A DNA stretch of 64,000 nt, taken from positions 1 through 64,000 of the forward strand of contig JBBTCW010000020.1 of the NCBI GenBank assembly GCA_038043025.1, written 5' to 3'. The DNA is from O2-02-FULL-42-9 sp038043025. GTDB taxonomy: Bacteria; Pseudomonadota; Gammaproteobacteria; UBA12402. Positions 37,749 to 46,892 of the stretch are shown here, piece after piece. Made by a program: the position numbers and the translations under genes. Each line of letters starts with the position of its first letter. Positions within the stretch are counted from its first letter, which is position 1. Under the pieces are notes generated by a model. The model saw nothing but the letters and a program-made list of their open reading frames with translations. It was not told where the DNA came from and did no database searches.

Positions 37749-38873
37749 TCATTTTTCGGCTGATGATCCGCTGCTAGGATTTCGACCTATCGCAATAACC
37801 CAGCCATTAGCAAGCGTTTTAAAATAATCATAGCTCATATAAAAATCGCCATGGTTTCCCATTTTGTCGCCTCCGGAATTACGTATCTTGAGCAGACCGC
37901 ATTCTTGTTTAGCTTGACCTTCGTCTACGTAGGATACGCAAGCGGTATCATCATAACCTGTAATTACCATGTCATGCTGAAATACGCTTAAATATGTCTG
38001 AAGATCTGTTTTTATTTGGTTTGTTAAAACCCACGTATCCCAATGCGCAAGGTAAGATCCGAGAGCGCCCATGCTATGACCCTTGTCGGATAAGAAGGGA
38101 TCAAAAAACATAGTAAAGACTAAGCGATTTCCTTTTGTTAGCGATTCTTTGACCTGTTGTAAGGTTTGGCCCGCTTGTTGTGGAGCGTAATGCGTTGCTA
38201 TCACCCGCCAATTGTTACTTTTTAAGAGCTTTTTTCCGTATTGTTGATATACCGAAAGCGACATACTTGTCCCGTTTCCACCATCACTATTTCGTTGTTT
38301 TTTTTCTTGATCTTTATATTTTTCAAATGTATCAGGATCACTGAGATTCAGTGATGGTACCTTACTAAAATCACTACCATCGCTAAATGGATATTTTGTC
38401 AGTCCGCCACAGGCCGGTTTTCCATCAACCTTAATCGTTTCCTGATCTTTCTGCGTCCAATATCCAAAATATTCAAATGCAGATACCACTCGAAATGAAT
38501 CATTACCATCCCACCAAGATAGATTATTTAATTGTAAAAAACAGGTTGGACTGATCATCTGGCCGTCTTTTAGGGAATATAAAGCATCAAGCGCAGCAGT
38601 AACTGCCATAGTTGTGCATGTAGACCATTCCCATCCTTGATTAAAAACAGGAACCCCGTTCATTCCTAATTGAACACTGGGTGGTAAAGCATTATTGTTA
38701 TCTGATAAAGAAGTTTGATTCGGACTAGAAGGGTTGCTAAGTGCATAACCTACTCTTTGAACTAATTCGTTTCGAGTGTCCGCCGACAAGCTAACCATTT
38801 TTCCATAACTGGTTTGTCCCAGCAAAAAACAAAACAAAAACAGGCTCATCATTTTTGAGATCGGTTTATTCAT
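37749..38873 (-). CDS. Secreted papain-family (C1) cysteine peptidase
   Basis: A 374-residue protein with an N-terminal signal peptide (hydrophobic core SLFLFCFLLGQTS, about residues 10-22). The papain pattern is present: VFNQGWEWSTC with oxyanion Gln79 and catalytic Cys86; a His in QHDMVITGYDD; and the Asn in KIRNSGGDKMGNHGDFYMSY, which resembles the family's N-S-W-G. The Trp after Asn-Ser is Gly here. It is larger than the bare catalytic domain because of inserts between residues 100 and 270. It should act outside the cytoplasm, possibly as a virulence protease. Its neighbours are a tRNA upstream in coordinates and an ATPase remnant; no PmrA-type box precedes it. The 145 bases after tRNA-Met show no feature. 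Confidence 0.82.
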   Translation of the reverse strand: MNKPISKMMSLFLFCFLLGQTSYGKMVSLSADTRNELVQRVGYALSNPSSPNQTSLSDNNNALPPSVQLGMNGVPVFNQGWEWSTCTTMAVTAALDALYSLKDGQMISPTCFLQLNNLSWWDGNDSFRVVSAFEYFGYWTQKDQETIKVDGKPACGGLTKYPFSDGSDFSKVPSLNLSDPDTFEKYKDQEKKQRNSDGGNGTSMSLSVYQQYGKKLLKSNNWRVIATHYAPQQAGQTLQQVKESLTKGNRLVFTMFFDPFLSDKGHSMGALGSYLAHWDTWVLTNQIKTDLQTYLSVFQHDMVITGYDDTACVSYVDEGQAKQECGLLKIRNSGGDKMGNHGDFYMSYDYFKTLANGWVIAIGRNPSSGSSAEK

Positions 38874-39086
38874 AAGTTTTCCTCGGGCTTTGAAGTTTAA
38901 TTCTTATATGCGCTTTTTCTATTTTGGCTTATCTCCACCACCGATAAGCCGAATTATAGCATTAATTTCATTAATTTCATTGTGTTATTGATATACCTTT
39001 ATTTGCCCTGAAATCAAAGTAGCTTTTGCCTCAAAAAAAATAACCCCGTACTCTTGGTATCCCTGCGAAAATTCCAATCCAAATCC

Positions 39087-39176
39087 CCTGAAACCCACGC
39101 TGCGCGAGGGCTTCAGGATCGGGCTTCGTCCCGTCCCTATGGACAATCGCTTGCGCGATTATCCGTAGAGACGGGG
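39087..39176. repeat. Two palindromic elements downstream of the ATPase remnant
   Basis: CCTGAAACCCACGC with its imperfect complement GCGAGGGCTTCAGG (39087-39117), and CCCGTCCCTATGGACAATCGC pairing with the block ending GTAGAGACGGG (39130-39176; key arms CCCGTC/GACGGG and ATCGC/GCGAT). They lie in the 569-base gap between the peptidase and bioY; 38874-39086 is AT-rich with an ATTAATTTC direct repeat near 38960-38985. Confidence 0.65.
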
Positions 39177-39379
39177 TGAAATTAGAAAATATTTATCATC
39201 AAAAAAGTGTTATCTTCATAACAACTCATTCCAGCGCGGGCGTAGAAGTTGATTTTATTATGGAGAAAAAGCCCAATATTTATCCGTTTGAAGTCACTTA
39301 TTCTGTGACAGACCCTAAATCACACCTTATCCATAACCGCTTAAACGTAAACCAAGCGAACACGGTAATCATCGGTTGA
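39176..39379 (+). pseudogene. Remnant of a DUF4143-type ATPase (C-terminal part)
   Basis: A 67-residue frame with the C-terminal pattern of DUF4143 ATPases: FITTHSSAGVEVDFIM then IYPFEVTYSV, matching RTKEGKEVDFAIV and IEVKYAD of the intact homologue at 55632-56753. The ATPase domain and DNA-binding parts are missing, and the 5' end abuts a palindromic element. It is likely a decayed gene end rather than a functional peptide. Confidence 0.6.
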
Positions 39380-39400
39380 AGTCATTAATATGTTACAGTT

Positions 39401-39428
39401 TTTACCGTATACTGATTTAATCGGTAAA
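39401..39428 (+). promoter_or_regulatory. Dyad in the bioY promoter
   Basis: TTTACCG and CGGTAAA are separated by 14 bases, with a -10-like TATACT (39408-39413) between. The dyad would place a repressor over the -10. It is not the standard BirA site, and the regulator is unknown. Confidence 0.45.
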
Positions 39429-39443
39429 TAAAAGGAGAAGTAT

Positions 39444-40010
39444 ATGCGCGCTACCTCGACAATATCTAGCACAACCTATGATGGATCACATTCTTTGATA
39501 TATCATGCATGCCTTGTCCTCGCTGGCACAGCACTCATTGCGCTGAGCGCACAAGTCAAGTTACCGTTACTACCCGTGCCTATCACATTACAAACAACAG
39601 CCATATTGTTTTTAAGCATTATTTTTGGCCCCGCATTAGGCGCTACCGCTGTCGCTGGTTATTTGTTGGAAGGCGCCTTAGGTTTGCCGGTCTTTGCTGG
39701 CTTTTCCGCGGGCGTCCCAATCTTGTTAGGACAAACAGGCGGTTATTTAATCGGTTTTTTGCCTGCCGCGATCGTATCTGGCTATTTGGCACAAAAAGGA
39801 TGGAACAAAGGCATAAAAGTATTTTGTAATGTTTTGATCGGCACGATCATTCTGTTTACGCCCGGCGTCATAATGTTATCACATTTTGTTGGATGGCATC
39901 GCGCGTATCAATTTGGCGTACAAATTTTTTATGTTACAGAATCGGCAAAAATAATATTTCTCGCAGGTTTTTTAAATCAATTTAATGACTATTTTTCATT
40001 TCTAAAATGA
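39444..40010 (+). CDS. bioY: Biotin transporter substrate-binding subunit BioY
   Basis: A 188-residue membrane protein with about six helices. It is the S-component of an ECF-type vitamin transporter, able to take up biotin. The family motif is visible near residue 40 (LPVPITLQTTAILFLS), followed by GPALGATAVAGYLLEG and GLPVFAGFSAG. A ribosome site AGGAG precedes the ATG. No EcfT or EcfA gene lies nearby, so it may act alone or use a shared module. Its stop overlaps the next gene. Confidence 0.93.
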   Translation: MRATSTISSTTYDGSHSLIYHACLVLAGTALIALSAQVKLPLLPVPITLQTTAILFLSIIFGPALGATAVAGYLLEGALGLPVFAGFSAGVPILLGQTGGYLIGFLPAAIVSGYLAQKGWNKGIKVFCNVLIGTIILFTPGVIMLSHFVGWHRAYQFGVQIFYVTESAKIIFLAGFLNQFNDYFSFLK

Positions 40011-40420
40011 ATATATTAAAATTTCGCCCACATCATCTTCTCTGCTCGCTTTGTTTTGTCGGCAAAGGTTATTCCCCCGCATTTATAAAAAATCTAAAAA
40101 TCATTACGGATGCTCTAAAAGCGGACGAACGTCAACAAATCAAGATCATTATCACGCTCGAGACAGATTCAATTTGCAAACCCTGCCCGCACTTGCATCA
40201 TAATAAATGCGCTTGCGAACAAAAAGTGAAGCAAATGGACGAACAATTCTGCCAAGCCTTGGATCTTCAGGAGGGAAATATATTTACATGGAAAACGCTG
40301 CAAGAGCATGTCAAAAACAACTTAACCATGGAAAAATTTCACCGCATCTGCGCCCCTTGCTCATGGAAAAAAATGGGGGTATGCGAAAAAATATTAAAGA
40401 CATTATGCATTCAACAATAA
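40007..40420 (+). CDS. DUF1284 iron-sulfur-type protein
   Basis: A 137-residue cytoplasmic protein of the DUF1284 family. It begins FRPHHLLCSLCFVGKGYS with the family signature R-P-H-H-L-L-C. Seven or more Cys follow, including CKPCPHLHHNKCAC and CAPCSWKKMGVC, typical of a metal or Fe-S site. The function is unknown. The start overlaps the bioY stop (ATGA), so it is coupled to biotin uptake. Its 3' end overlaps the convergent coaX by 18 bases. Confidence 0.85.
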   Translation: MNILKFRPHHLLCSLCFVGKGYSPAFIKNLKIITDALKADERQQIKIIITLETDSICKPCPHLHHNKCACEQKVKQMDEQFCQALDLQEGNIFTWKTLQEHVKNNLTMEKFHRICAPCSWKKMGVCEKILKTLCIQQ

Positions 40421-41179
40421 CGCCAAATACAAACCCTCTAATACCAAATCCGGTTCGATCACCGTAAAAATCTTTTCGTCCACAAACAAATGTGCAAAAC
40501 CACCGGTACCAATAATGACGGGATCTTGATCGCAACATATCTCTTGTTTAATTCTGCTGACGATCTCATGAATCGCACCCAAATGCCCATAATATAATCC
40601 TGACTGAATACATTCAGATGTATCACGACCCACAATATCATGGGGTTTTTTAATCTCCACCTGAAATAATTTTGCCGTATTATTGCGTAAGGATTCCATC
40701 GCGACACGCAATCCTGGCAAAAATACAGCGCCTAAAAATTCTTTTTTGGCGTTCATCACCGCAAATGTCGTCACGGTTCCAAAATCGACAACGACAATGG
40801 GTTTGTTAGGAAATCGATAGGTCGCCGCAATAACGCCTGAAATTAAATCAGCCCCCACTTCTGCGGGTGCTGCCGTTTTTATTTTAATGCCCGTCTTAAC
40901 ACCAACCTGTAAACCAAACGGCTCTATATCAAAATATTTTTTACACGCTGCAATCAATGAATAATCGAGTTGTGGCACCACTGAACAAATGGCAATTTTT
41001 TTTATCTCTTGAATAGTAATATTGTTTTCGCGCAATACACTTTTTAAAAACAACCCCAACTCGTCTGATGTCGTGGTATTTCGGGTATCATATCGAAAAC
41101 GAAAAATAATTTTGTCGTTTTCAAAAATACCTCCGAAAATATTTGAATTACCGACATCTAAACATAATATATAACTCAT
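40403..41179 (-). CDS. coaX: Type III pantothenate kinase
   Basis: A 258-residue ASKHA-fold kinase that phosphorylates pantothenate in coenzyme A synthesis. The N-terminal YILCLDVGNSN is the phosphate-1 motif; IVVVDFGTVTTF is phosphate-2 near residue 125, and IGTGGFAHLF is in the C-terminal part. Type III enzymes need no CoA feedback and use a monovalent cation. The gene is usually next to birA; here it neighbours bioY instead. Its start is divergent from the nucleotidase, with 126 bases between. Confidence 0.94.
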   Translation of the reverse strand: MSYILCLDVGNSNIFGGIFENDKIIFRFRYDTRNTTTSDELGLFLKSVLRENNITIQEIKKIAICSVVPQLDYSLIAACKKYFDIEPFGLQVGVKTGIKIKTAAPAEVGADLISGVIAATYRFPNKPIVVVDFGTVTTFAVMNAKKEFLGAVFLPGLRVAMESLRNNTAKLFQVEIKKPHDIVGRDTSECIQSGLYYGHLGAIHEIVSRIKQEICCDQDPVIIGTGGFAHLFVDEKIFTVIEPDLVLEGLYLALLLNA

Positions 41180-41305
41180 CGTGATTGCGCCTTATTTTAA
41201 TTAAATGACATCGACAGCAATTTTATCGAATAAATGCAAAAAATACTAGGCAAAATCACCTCCTGCTCATATAATGGCGACAGATAAACAACAGGAGCTA
41301 CGATA

Positions 41306-42778
41306 ATGACGCTAAGAACCCCAATCCGTCTCTTATGCTTTTTATTGATCAGTCTGTCCACCGCTCCCATTTTCGCTAAAACAATTCATATCTTATATTT
41401 TAATGACTTTCACGGCCAAGTCACTGAAGACAGTCAAAATCCTGGCATGGAAAAATTCGCCAGCGTCGTTAAGGCGCAAGAAAAAAAATATCCAAATTAT
41501 ATTTTGGTTGCCGGCGGCGACAATTATCAAGGCAGCATCATATCAAATTTAACGTACGGCGAACCCGTCGATGCCATGATGAAGTATTTAAATGTCTCCG
41601 CATCTGCTGTTGGCAATCACGATTTTGATTGGACGACAAAATGGTTCCCAATCTGGCAACAACAAGGTCATTTTACTTATCTTGCCGCTAATATATTTAC
41701 ACAAAAAACGCATCAGCCTGTCAACTTCGCCAAACCCTATATTATTGTGAACAAAGATGGAATCAACATTGCTATTATTGGACTCTCTACCACCGAAACA
41801 CCGTTCACAACCATACACACCAATGTCGCTAATTTAGAATTTCAAACAGCTGAAAAATCTGCCCAAGGCTGGATTAATTATTTGAATTCCGGACGTGATA
41901 AAGCGGGCAAACCCGATGCAATCATCGCACTCACCCACATCGCCTCGGAACAAACAAATGGAGCAATCAAAGACAAAGAGATCACAAGTTTAATCAAAAA
42001 TACCAAGGGTTTTGATGCGATTTTAAGTGCGCACAGCCATCAACCCGTTGCCGGAAAATTAGATAATATGCCCGTACTGCAAGCCTATTGTTATGGACGC
42101 GACCTGGGCGATTTAATGTTGACATTTAATTCAAAAAATAAACTCGTTAAAGTCACGCCAACCTTAACGCAGATTTATAACCACAAAAAAAATATTAAGC
42201 CCGATCCGCAAATGACAAAAGTTTACAATCAATATTATAAAAAATTCAGCAACCAAATGGCCGTTAAAATCGGTGAAGCAACGCGCACATTACAAGCTGA
42301 AAAAAAAGGGGAACTTTCTCCACTTGGCCATTGGGTCTGCCAAGTTCTAAAAGAACAAACGGGTGCGCAAGTGGTGTTGCAAAACGAAGGATTTTTTCGG
42401 CATGACCTCATGAAAGGCCCAATAACGCTCGGTCAACTCTACCAACTTTTTCCCTTTGATAACACCGCCGTTGTTTTGAGTATGACCGGCCAAGATATCA
42501 AACAAGCCATCGAGCATGGGTTAAATAGCGATATCATGGGCGCCACACAATATGCAGGCATAACATTTAAACAGAAGAACAAAAAAGTAATATCGATGAT
42601 GCTCGACGATGGCACGCTAATAAAAATGGATCAATCCTATACCGTTGCAACCAATAATTTTATGCAAGGCAATGGCGATGGTTATCAATTTTCGACGATG
42701 AAACAAATATCCACGCATCCCAAAATCATTCGCGACATCCTTAAAGATTATATTAAAGCGAAGAAACGGGTGCCTTGA
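41306..42778 (+). CDS. Periplasmic 5'-nucleotidase / UshA-like metallophosphoesterase
   Basis: A 490-residue secreted enzyme with a signal peptide (LLCFLLISLSTAPIFA, cleavage near residue 24). The calcineurin-like domain has YFNDFHGQ (D-x-H), AGGDNYQG, VGNHDFDW and SAHSHQP, all metal ligands. The C-terminal domain (residues about 320-480) has NEGFFRHDL and QLYQLFPFDNTAVVL, typical of 5_nucleotid_C. It hydrolyses nucleotides or UDP-sugars to salvage nucleosides. A promoter with TATAAT (41270-41275) precedes AGGAG. A palindromic repeat cluster follows. Confidence 0.93.
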   Translation: MTLRTPIRLLCFLLISLSTAPIFAKTIHILYFNDFHGQVTEDSQNPGMEKFASVVKAQEKKYPNYILVAGGDNYQGSIISNLTYGEPVDAMMKYLNVSASAVGNHDFDWTTKWFPIWQQQGHFTYLAANIFTQKTHQPVNFAKPYIIVNKDGINIAIIGLSTTETPFTTIHTNVANLEFQTAEKSAQGWINYLNSGRDKAGKPDAIIALTHIASEQTNGAIKDKEITSLIKNTKGFDAILSAHSHQPVAGKLDNMPVLQAYCYGRDLGDLMLTFNSKNKLVKVTPTLTQIYNHKKNIKPDPQMTKVYNQYYKKFSNQMAVKIGEATRTLQAEKKGELSPLGHWVCQVLKEQTGAQVVLQNEGFFRHDLMKGPITLGQLYQLFPFDNTAVVLSMTGQDIKQAIEHGLNSDIMGATQYAGITFKQKNKKVISMMLDDGTLIKMDQSYTVATNNFMQGNGDGYQFSTMKQISTHPKIIRDILKDYIKAKKRVP

Positions 42779-42785
42779 ACATCAC

Positions 42786-42996
42786 TTGTCATTTCGAACG
42801 TCGCCGTTCTTTTTTTTCCGTCATCCCGGAAAATGCGAAGCATTTATCCGGGATCCAGTTTTTGTCATCCCGCGGCTTGACCGCGGGATCCAGGGAACAC
42901 TTTAGTTCCGCACTTCGATCCTCCTGGATTCCGGACATTGTTGCGCAACGGCGCAACAATTCCGGAATGACGAAACTTTGCCAGAGCGATTCCGGA
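42786..42996. repeat. Palindromic repeat cluster between the nucleotidase and recG
   Basis: A GTCATTTCGAACGTCGCC start, then a hairpin GTCATCCCGGAAAATGCG to CCGGGATCC (42821-42857), a copy identical to 16441-16470 (42864-42893), and the inverse of 29572-29620 (42925-42971). It fills the 230 bases between convergent genes. A short frame at 42775-43023 is made of these repeats. Confidence 0.85.
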
Positions 42997-43007
42997 ATGA
43001 TAACAAT

Positions 43008-45110
43008 TCACACCCGCCCATAATCCTCCGCACTCTCAATCCACCGATGTTCGAGCAGCGGAATAATCGATGCGTGATGATGAATAATTTCTAACGATAC
43101 GGCTTGTACTTTCGGCAACAAATATTGATCGCGCACGATATTTGCAATGCGCATACCGATAATACCCGCTTGCTTTGTACCTAACACTTCGCCCGGACCA
43201 CGGATTTCTAAATCTTTTTGCGCAATCAAAAACCCATCGCAACTTTTTCGCATAATTGCTAAACGCTTGATTGCGCTTTCCGAGAGCGGCCGTTGATAGA
43301 GCAAAACGCAATAACTTTCAACCGACCCGCGGCCAATGCGTCCGCGCAACTGATGTAACTGTGCCAAACCCAAACGCTCTGCATTTTCAATCACCATCAA
43401 GCTCGCATTGGGCACATCCACACCGACCTCAATCACCGTTGTCGCCACCAGCAAATCATATCGTTTCGCCTTAAAATCCTGCATAATTTGATCTTTTTCG
43501 AGCGTTTTCATGCGACCATGAATCAATGCAATGTGACAGTCCGGCAAGACTTGTTTTAAACTTTCAGCCGTTTTTTCTGCCGCCTGACATTGCAAAATTT
43601 CAGATTCTTCAATCAACGTACACACCCAATACACCTGCCGTTTTTCGTGACACGCTTGTCGAATGCGCGCAATGACATCGTCGCGTCGATTGCTTGATAA
43701 TACCGTTGTCGTCACCGGTTTGCGCCCCGGCGGCAATTCATCAATGAATGAATGATCTAAATCCGCATATGCCGACATCGCCAACGTGCGCGGAATGGGT
43801 GTTGCGGTCATGATGAGTTGATGCGGGTATTTGTTATCGTGATAACCCTTTTCGCGCAGCGCCAAACGCTGATGCACACCAAAACGATGCTGCTCATCCA
43901 CAACCATTAATGCCAGCCGTTTAAACTCAACACCCTCTTGAAACAATGCATGCGTGCCAATAATCACTTGCGCTTCGCCGCTTTCAATGATCGCTAACGT
44001 TTCTCGCCTTTCTTTTGCCTTTAATTGACCCGACAACCATGCGACTTTAATATTGAGTGGTGTCAACCAGTGTTGAAAATTTTTGAGATGTTGTTCCGCT
44101 AATAATTCAGTGGGCGCCATGACGACCGCCTGACAATTATTCGACACGGCATGCAAAACGGCTAACGCCGAAACCACTGTTTTTCCAGAGCCAACATCAC
44201 CTTGCACCAACCGCATCATCGGATATATATGCGATAAATCATCGGCAATTTCTTGATAAACACGCTGCTGTGCATGTGTTAATTGAAACGGTAACTGCTG
44301 TAAAAAATTTTTGATGAGCGCGCCCTCGGCCGACAAAACAACGGCCGAATGTTTCTTGGCATGCTCACGCAATTTGCGCAAACTCAAATAATGCGCTAAT
44401 AATTCTTCAAAAATCAAACGTGTCTGAAAGGGATGCTTGCCCTCCAACAACAGTTGAATCGGCGCGTCAGGCGGCGGCCGATGTAAATATAACAACGTGT
44501 CTTTTAGATTTGAAAATTTGAATTTCTGCAAAAGATCCGGCGGCAACAATTCTTGCATCCCGCGATCAATCAACTGCAATGCTTGAGATTGCAGTCTACG
44601 CCAACTATATTGCGAAATGCCTTCGGTTGTCGGATACACAGGCGTTAAATATTCTTCGACCAATGCCGGTTGATCATCCCGAATACCCACATATTCTGGG
44701 TGGATCATTTCGTGTCCATTTTTGCCGAAACGCACTTCACCAAAACAGCGGAGTCGAAATCCGGTTTTCAAATGCTCATATTGCGACCGATTAAAATGAA
44801 AAAATCGCACTGTCAAAAAACCGGTACCATCAGATAATAAACAAATCAACTGGCGTCGCCCACGAAATAAAACCTCAGACGATTTTACTGCCGCCTCGAT
44901 CGCCACCACCTGACCAGGTCGAATATGCCGCAATGGCATAATACGCGTACGATCTTGATACGCGCGCGGCAAATGAAATAATAAATCCTGGATCGTCTCA
45001 ATACCCAGCTTTTGAAGCTTCGCCAGCAGACTTGGACCCACTCCTTTCAAAACCGAACAGGATAATTCAGCCAAAGAAGTCGACGTTGTCGCAGACAGAT
45101 CGGTGTTCAT
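43008..45110 (-). CDS. recG: ATP-dependent DNA helicase RecG
   Basis: A 700-residue helicase that rewinds stalled forks and processes D-loops. The N-terminal wedge (residues 1-180) contains LFHLPRAYQDRT and the OB-fold. The helicase domains have Walker A GDVGSGKT near residue 305, VVDEQHRFG (motif II), MTATPIPRTLA (motif III) and QLRGRIGRG (motif VI). The length is as usual. A full stop and 5' region are in place. The tRNA-Leu gene lies about 120 bases before its start. Confidence 0.97.
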   Translation of the reverse strand: MNTDLSATTSTSLAELSCSVLKGVGPSLLAKLQKLGIETIQDLLFHLPRAYQDRTRIMPLRHIRPGQVVAIEAAVKSSEVLFRGRRQLICLLSDGTGFLTVRFFHFNRSQYEHLKTGFRLRCFGEVRFGKNGHEMIHPEYVGIRDDQPALVEEYLTPVYPTTEGISQYSWRRLQSQALQLIDRGMQELLPPDLLQKFKFSNLKDTLLYLHRPPPDAPIQLLLEGKHPFQTRLIFEELLAHYLSLRKLREHAKKHSAVVLSAEGALIKNFLQQLPFQLTHAQQRVYQEIADDLSHIYPMMRLVQGDVGSGKTVVSALAVLHAVSNNCQAVVMAPTELLAEQHLKNFQHWLTPLNIKVAWLSGQLKAKERRETLAIIESGEAQVIIGTHALFQEGVEFKRLALMVVDEQHRFGVHQRLALREKGYHDNKYPHQLIMTATPIPRTLAMSAYADLDHSFIDELPPGRKPVTTTVLSSNRRDDVIARIRQACHEKRQVYWVCTLIEESEILQCQAAEKTAESLKQVLPDCHIALIHGRMKTLEKDQIMQDFKAKRYDLLVATTVIEVGVDVPNASLMVIENAERLGLAQLHQLRGRIGRGSVESYCVLLYQRPLSESAIKRLAIMRKSCDGFLIAQKDLEIRGPGEVLGTKQAGIIGMRIANIVRDQYLLPKVQAVSLEIIHHHASIIPLLEHRWIESAEDYGRV

Positions 45111-45231
45111 AAATTAGTCGCCCATGCTAGCCTTGCATTATCTCATTTATTTGACAGAACGACCAGCAATCGGTACATTGCGAAGTGGTATTATCTGACG
45201 CCATGGATGGCGAGTGTTAAACGAGAACAAA

Positions 45232-45318
45232 GCCGGGGTGGTGGAATTGGTAGACACGCAAGTTTCAGGTACTTGTGGGGGCAACCCTGTGGAGGTTCGA
45301 GTCCTCTCCTCGGCACCA
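45232..45318 (+). tRNA. tRNA-Leu (CAG)
   Basis: An 87-base type II tRNA with CCA. Acceptor GCCGGGG pairs with CCTCGGC with one G:T. The anticodon arm CAAGT/ACTTG closes the loop TTCAGGT with anticodon CAG. The variable arm GGGGGCAACCCTG is long, as in leucine tRNAs, and the T-arm is GGAGGTTCGAGTCC. It is immediately upstream of the histidine kinase gene. Confidence 0.95.
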
Positions 45319-45367
45319 AAATAAAAAATACAAAATGGTTCAACAAGGGAATATTGGGAACTGTATC

Positions 45368-46522
45368 ATGCCGATAATTCAAGAAACAAAACTTCTCCAT
45401 GACCTTCTAAATAATTTACCACATTATATCTTCTGGAAAGATATAGATTTGGTTTTTAGAGGATGTAATAAAAAATTTGTTGAGCAATTTGGTTATAAGG
45501 ATATAAATGAAATTATTGGTAAAACTGATGATGATTTCCCTTGGACGAATGATTTACGAAAAAAATATACGAGCGATGACAAAGAAATTTTATCGACCGG
45601 CGTTGCTAAATTAGATTATGAAGAAGAGCAAATTCAGTTAGATGGCTCTATAAAAACACTGTTAGTCAGCAAAGTTCCTCTATACGATGAGAATAACAAA
45701 ACAACAGGCCTATTGGGTATATATACAGATATTAGCAACCGAAAAAAAATGGAATCCCAACTCCGCAAAGAACAAGAAGAACGCATCCGCACGACGCGCA
45801 TCTTTGCCGGCGGCATTGCGCATGAGTTGCGAACACCGCTCGCCTCGATGGTTAATGCGGCCTCTGGCATTGTTAAATTCATGCCGCGCTTGGTCGAGGC
45901 TTATAACATGGCAAAAGAAGCGAATCTCGATGTGCCGCTCATCCGTAAGGAGCATTTAGAAATTCTTAAAGACACCGCTGAACATATTGTGCAGGGAGGC
46001 GAATATTCGCAAACCGTCATCACCGCGATGCTGGTTACCGCACAAACTGCTGCAATCGATACTGCAAAATTTAAAAACTTATTCATGGTCGCCACCATTC
46101 AGACAGCGCTCACCACATTTTATTATCCCAATCCCGATGACAAAGCGCTCGTACATTTTATCGCTGAAAACGATTTTCAATTCTGGGGTGACGAGACCTA
46201 TATGATGGACATCATTTATAATCTTGTTAAAAACGCACTCTTTTTTATTCATCAAGCACAAAAAGGCGAAATCACGATTTGGCTTGAAAAGCAAAAAGAT
46301 AAAAACATCGTCTATGTTAAAGACACCAGCGCCGGCATTCCGAAAGAAAATCTCCCCCGTCTTTTTGAAGGATATTTTACAACGCGTGAAGCGGGTACCG
46401 GTGTTGGATTGCCGCTCGTTCGACGCCTCATGCAATCGTTTAACGGCGATATCACGTGCGAGTCTGTGGAAGGGGAATATACGATGTTTATGCTGACATT
46501 TCCCATTTCAATCGACGCATGA
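45368..46522 (+). CDS. PAS-domain histidine kinase, first copy
   Basis: A 384-residue sensor kinase with no clear membrane helix. The ATG at 45335 is an alternative start, but 45368 is better spaced after AAGGGA. One PAS domain (about residues 10-120; ending GIYTDISNRKKME) is followed by the dimerisation helix with the phosphoacceptor His in AGGIAHELRTPLASM near residue 150. A C-terminal HATPase has N-box LVKNALFFI, G1 DTSAGI and G2 GTGVGL. It is a paralogue of the kinase at 52574. The core resembles CqsS/LqsS-type quorum-sensing kinases by gestalt; this is a suggestion only. No response regulator is in the window. Confidence 0.85.
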   Translation: MPIIQETKLLHDLLNNLPHYIFWKDIDLVFRGCNKKFVEQFGYKDINEIIGKTDDDFPWTNDLRKKYTSDDKEILSTGVAKLDYEEEQIQLDGSIKTLLVSKVPLYDENNKTTGLLGIYTDISNRKKMESQLRKEQEERIRTTRIFAGGIAHELRTPLASMVNAASGIVKFMPRLVEAYNMAKEANLDVPLIRKEHLEILKDTAEHIVQGGEYSQTVITAMLVTAQTAAIDTAKFKNLFMVATIQTALTTFYYPNPDDKALVHFIAENDFQFWGDETYMMDIIYNLVKNALFFIHQAQKGEITIWLEKQKDKNIVYVKDTSAGIPKENLPRLFEGYFTTREAGTGVGLPLVRRLMQSFNGDITCESVEGEYTMFMLTFPISIDA

Positions 46523-46607
46523 TACTTCGATTAAAAACTCAACAAATAAAATCGCATCTTTTTCTATTCACTCTTGTAAATTATAAAAAAATAAGTCACA
46601 TTATAAT

Positions 46608-46889
46608 ATGAACTTCATTCAAACAATAGTTGAAATTATATTTATCTTAGGCTTATTTATTAATGCTGCACTTTTCATCCCGCAAGCCGTTAAAATATTT
46701 CGTTTAAAGGATGCTCGAGGCATTTCATTATTTACCTATGCGGGATTTAATATTATCCAATTATTGGGCATGTTACATGGCTATTTACAGCAAGATTGGG
46801 TCTTATTTGTCGGAATGGGATTAAGTTTCCTAACCTGTGGTGGCGTAACAATAGGCATTATATTTTTTGGAAAGATTAGGAACAATTAA
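46608..46889 (+). CDS. SemiSWEET-type PQ-loop membrane protein, copy 1
   Basis: A 93-residue protein with three membrane helices and the PQ-loop signature FIPQAVKIFRLKDARGIS, followed by SLFTYAGFNIIQLL. SemiSWEETs are sugar transporters that work as dimers of three-helix units. It lies 86 bases after the kinase, and the second copy starts three bases after its stop. Substrate unknown. Confidence 0.85.
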   Translation: MNFIQTIVEIIFILGLFINAALFIPQAVKIFRLKDARGISLFTYAGFNIIQLLGMLHGYLQQDWVLFVGMGLSFLTCGGVTIGIIFFGKIRNN

Positions 46890-46892
46890 CAG

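Noticed and set aside
38960..38985. ATTAATTTC direct repeat as a PmrA-type box before the C1 peptidase
   Set aside because: Period is 9 bases, not 11, and half-sites lack the leading C.
42775..43023. 82-codon ORF between the nucleotidase and recG
   Set aside because: Made of the palindromic repeats at 42786-42996, overlapping both genes.
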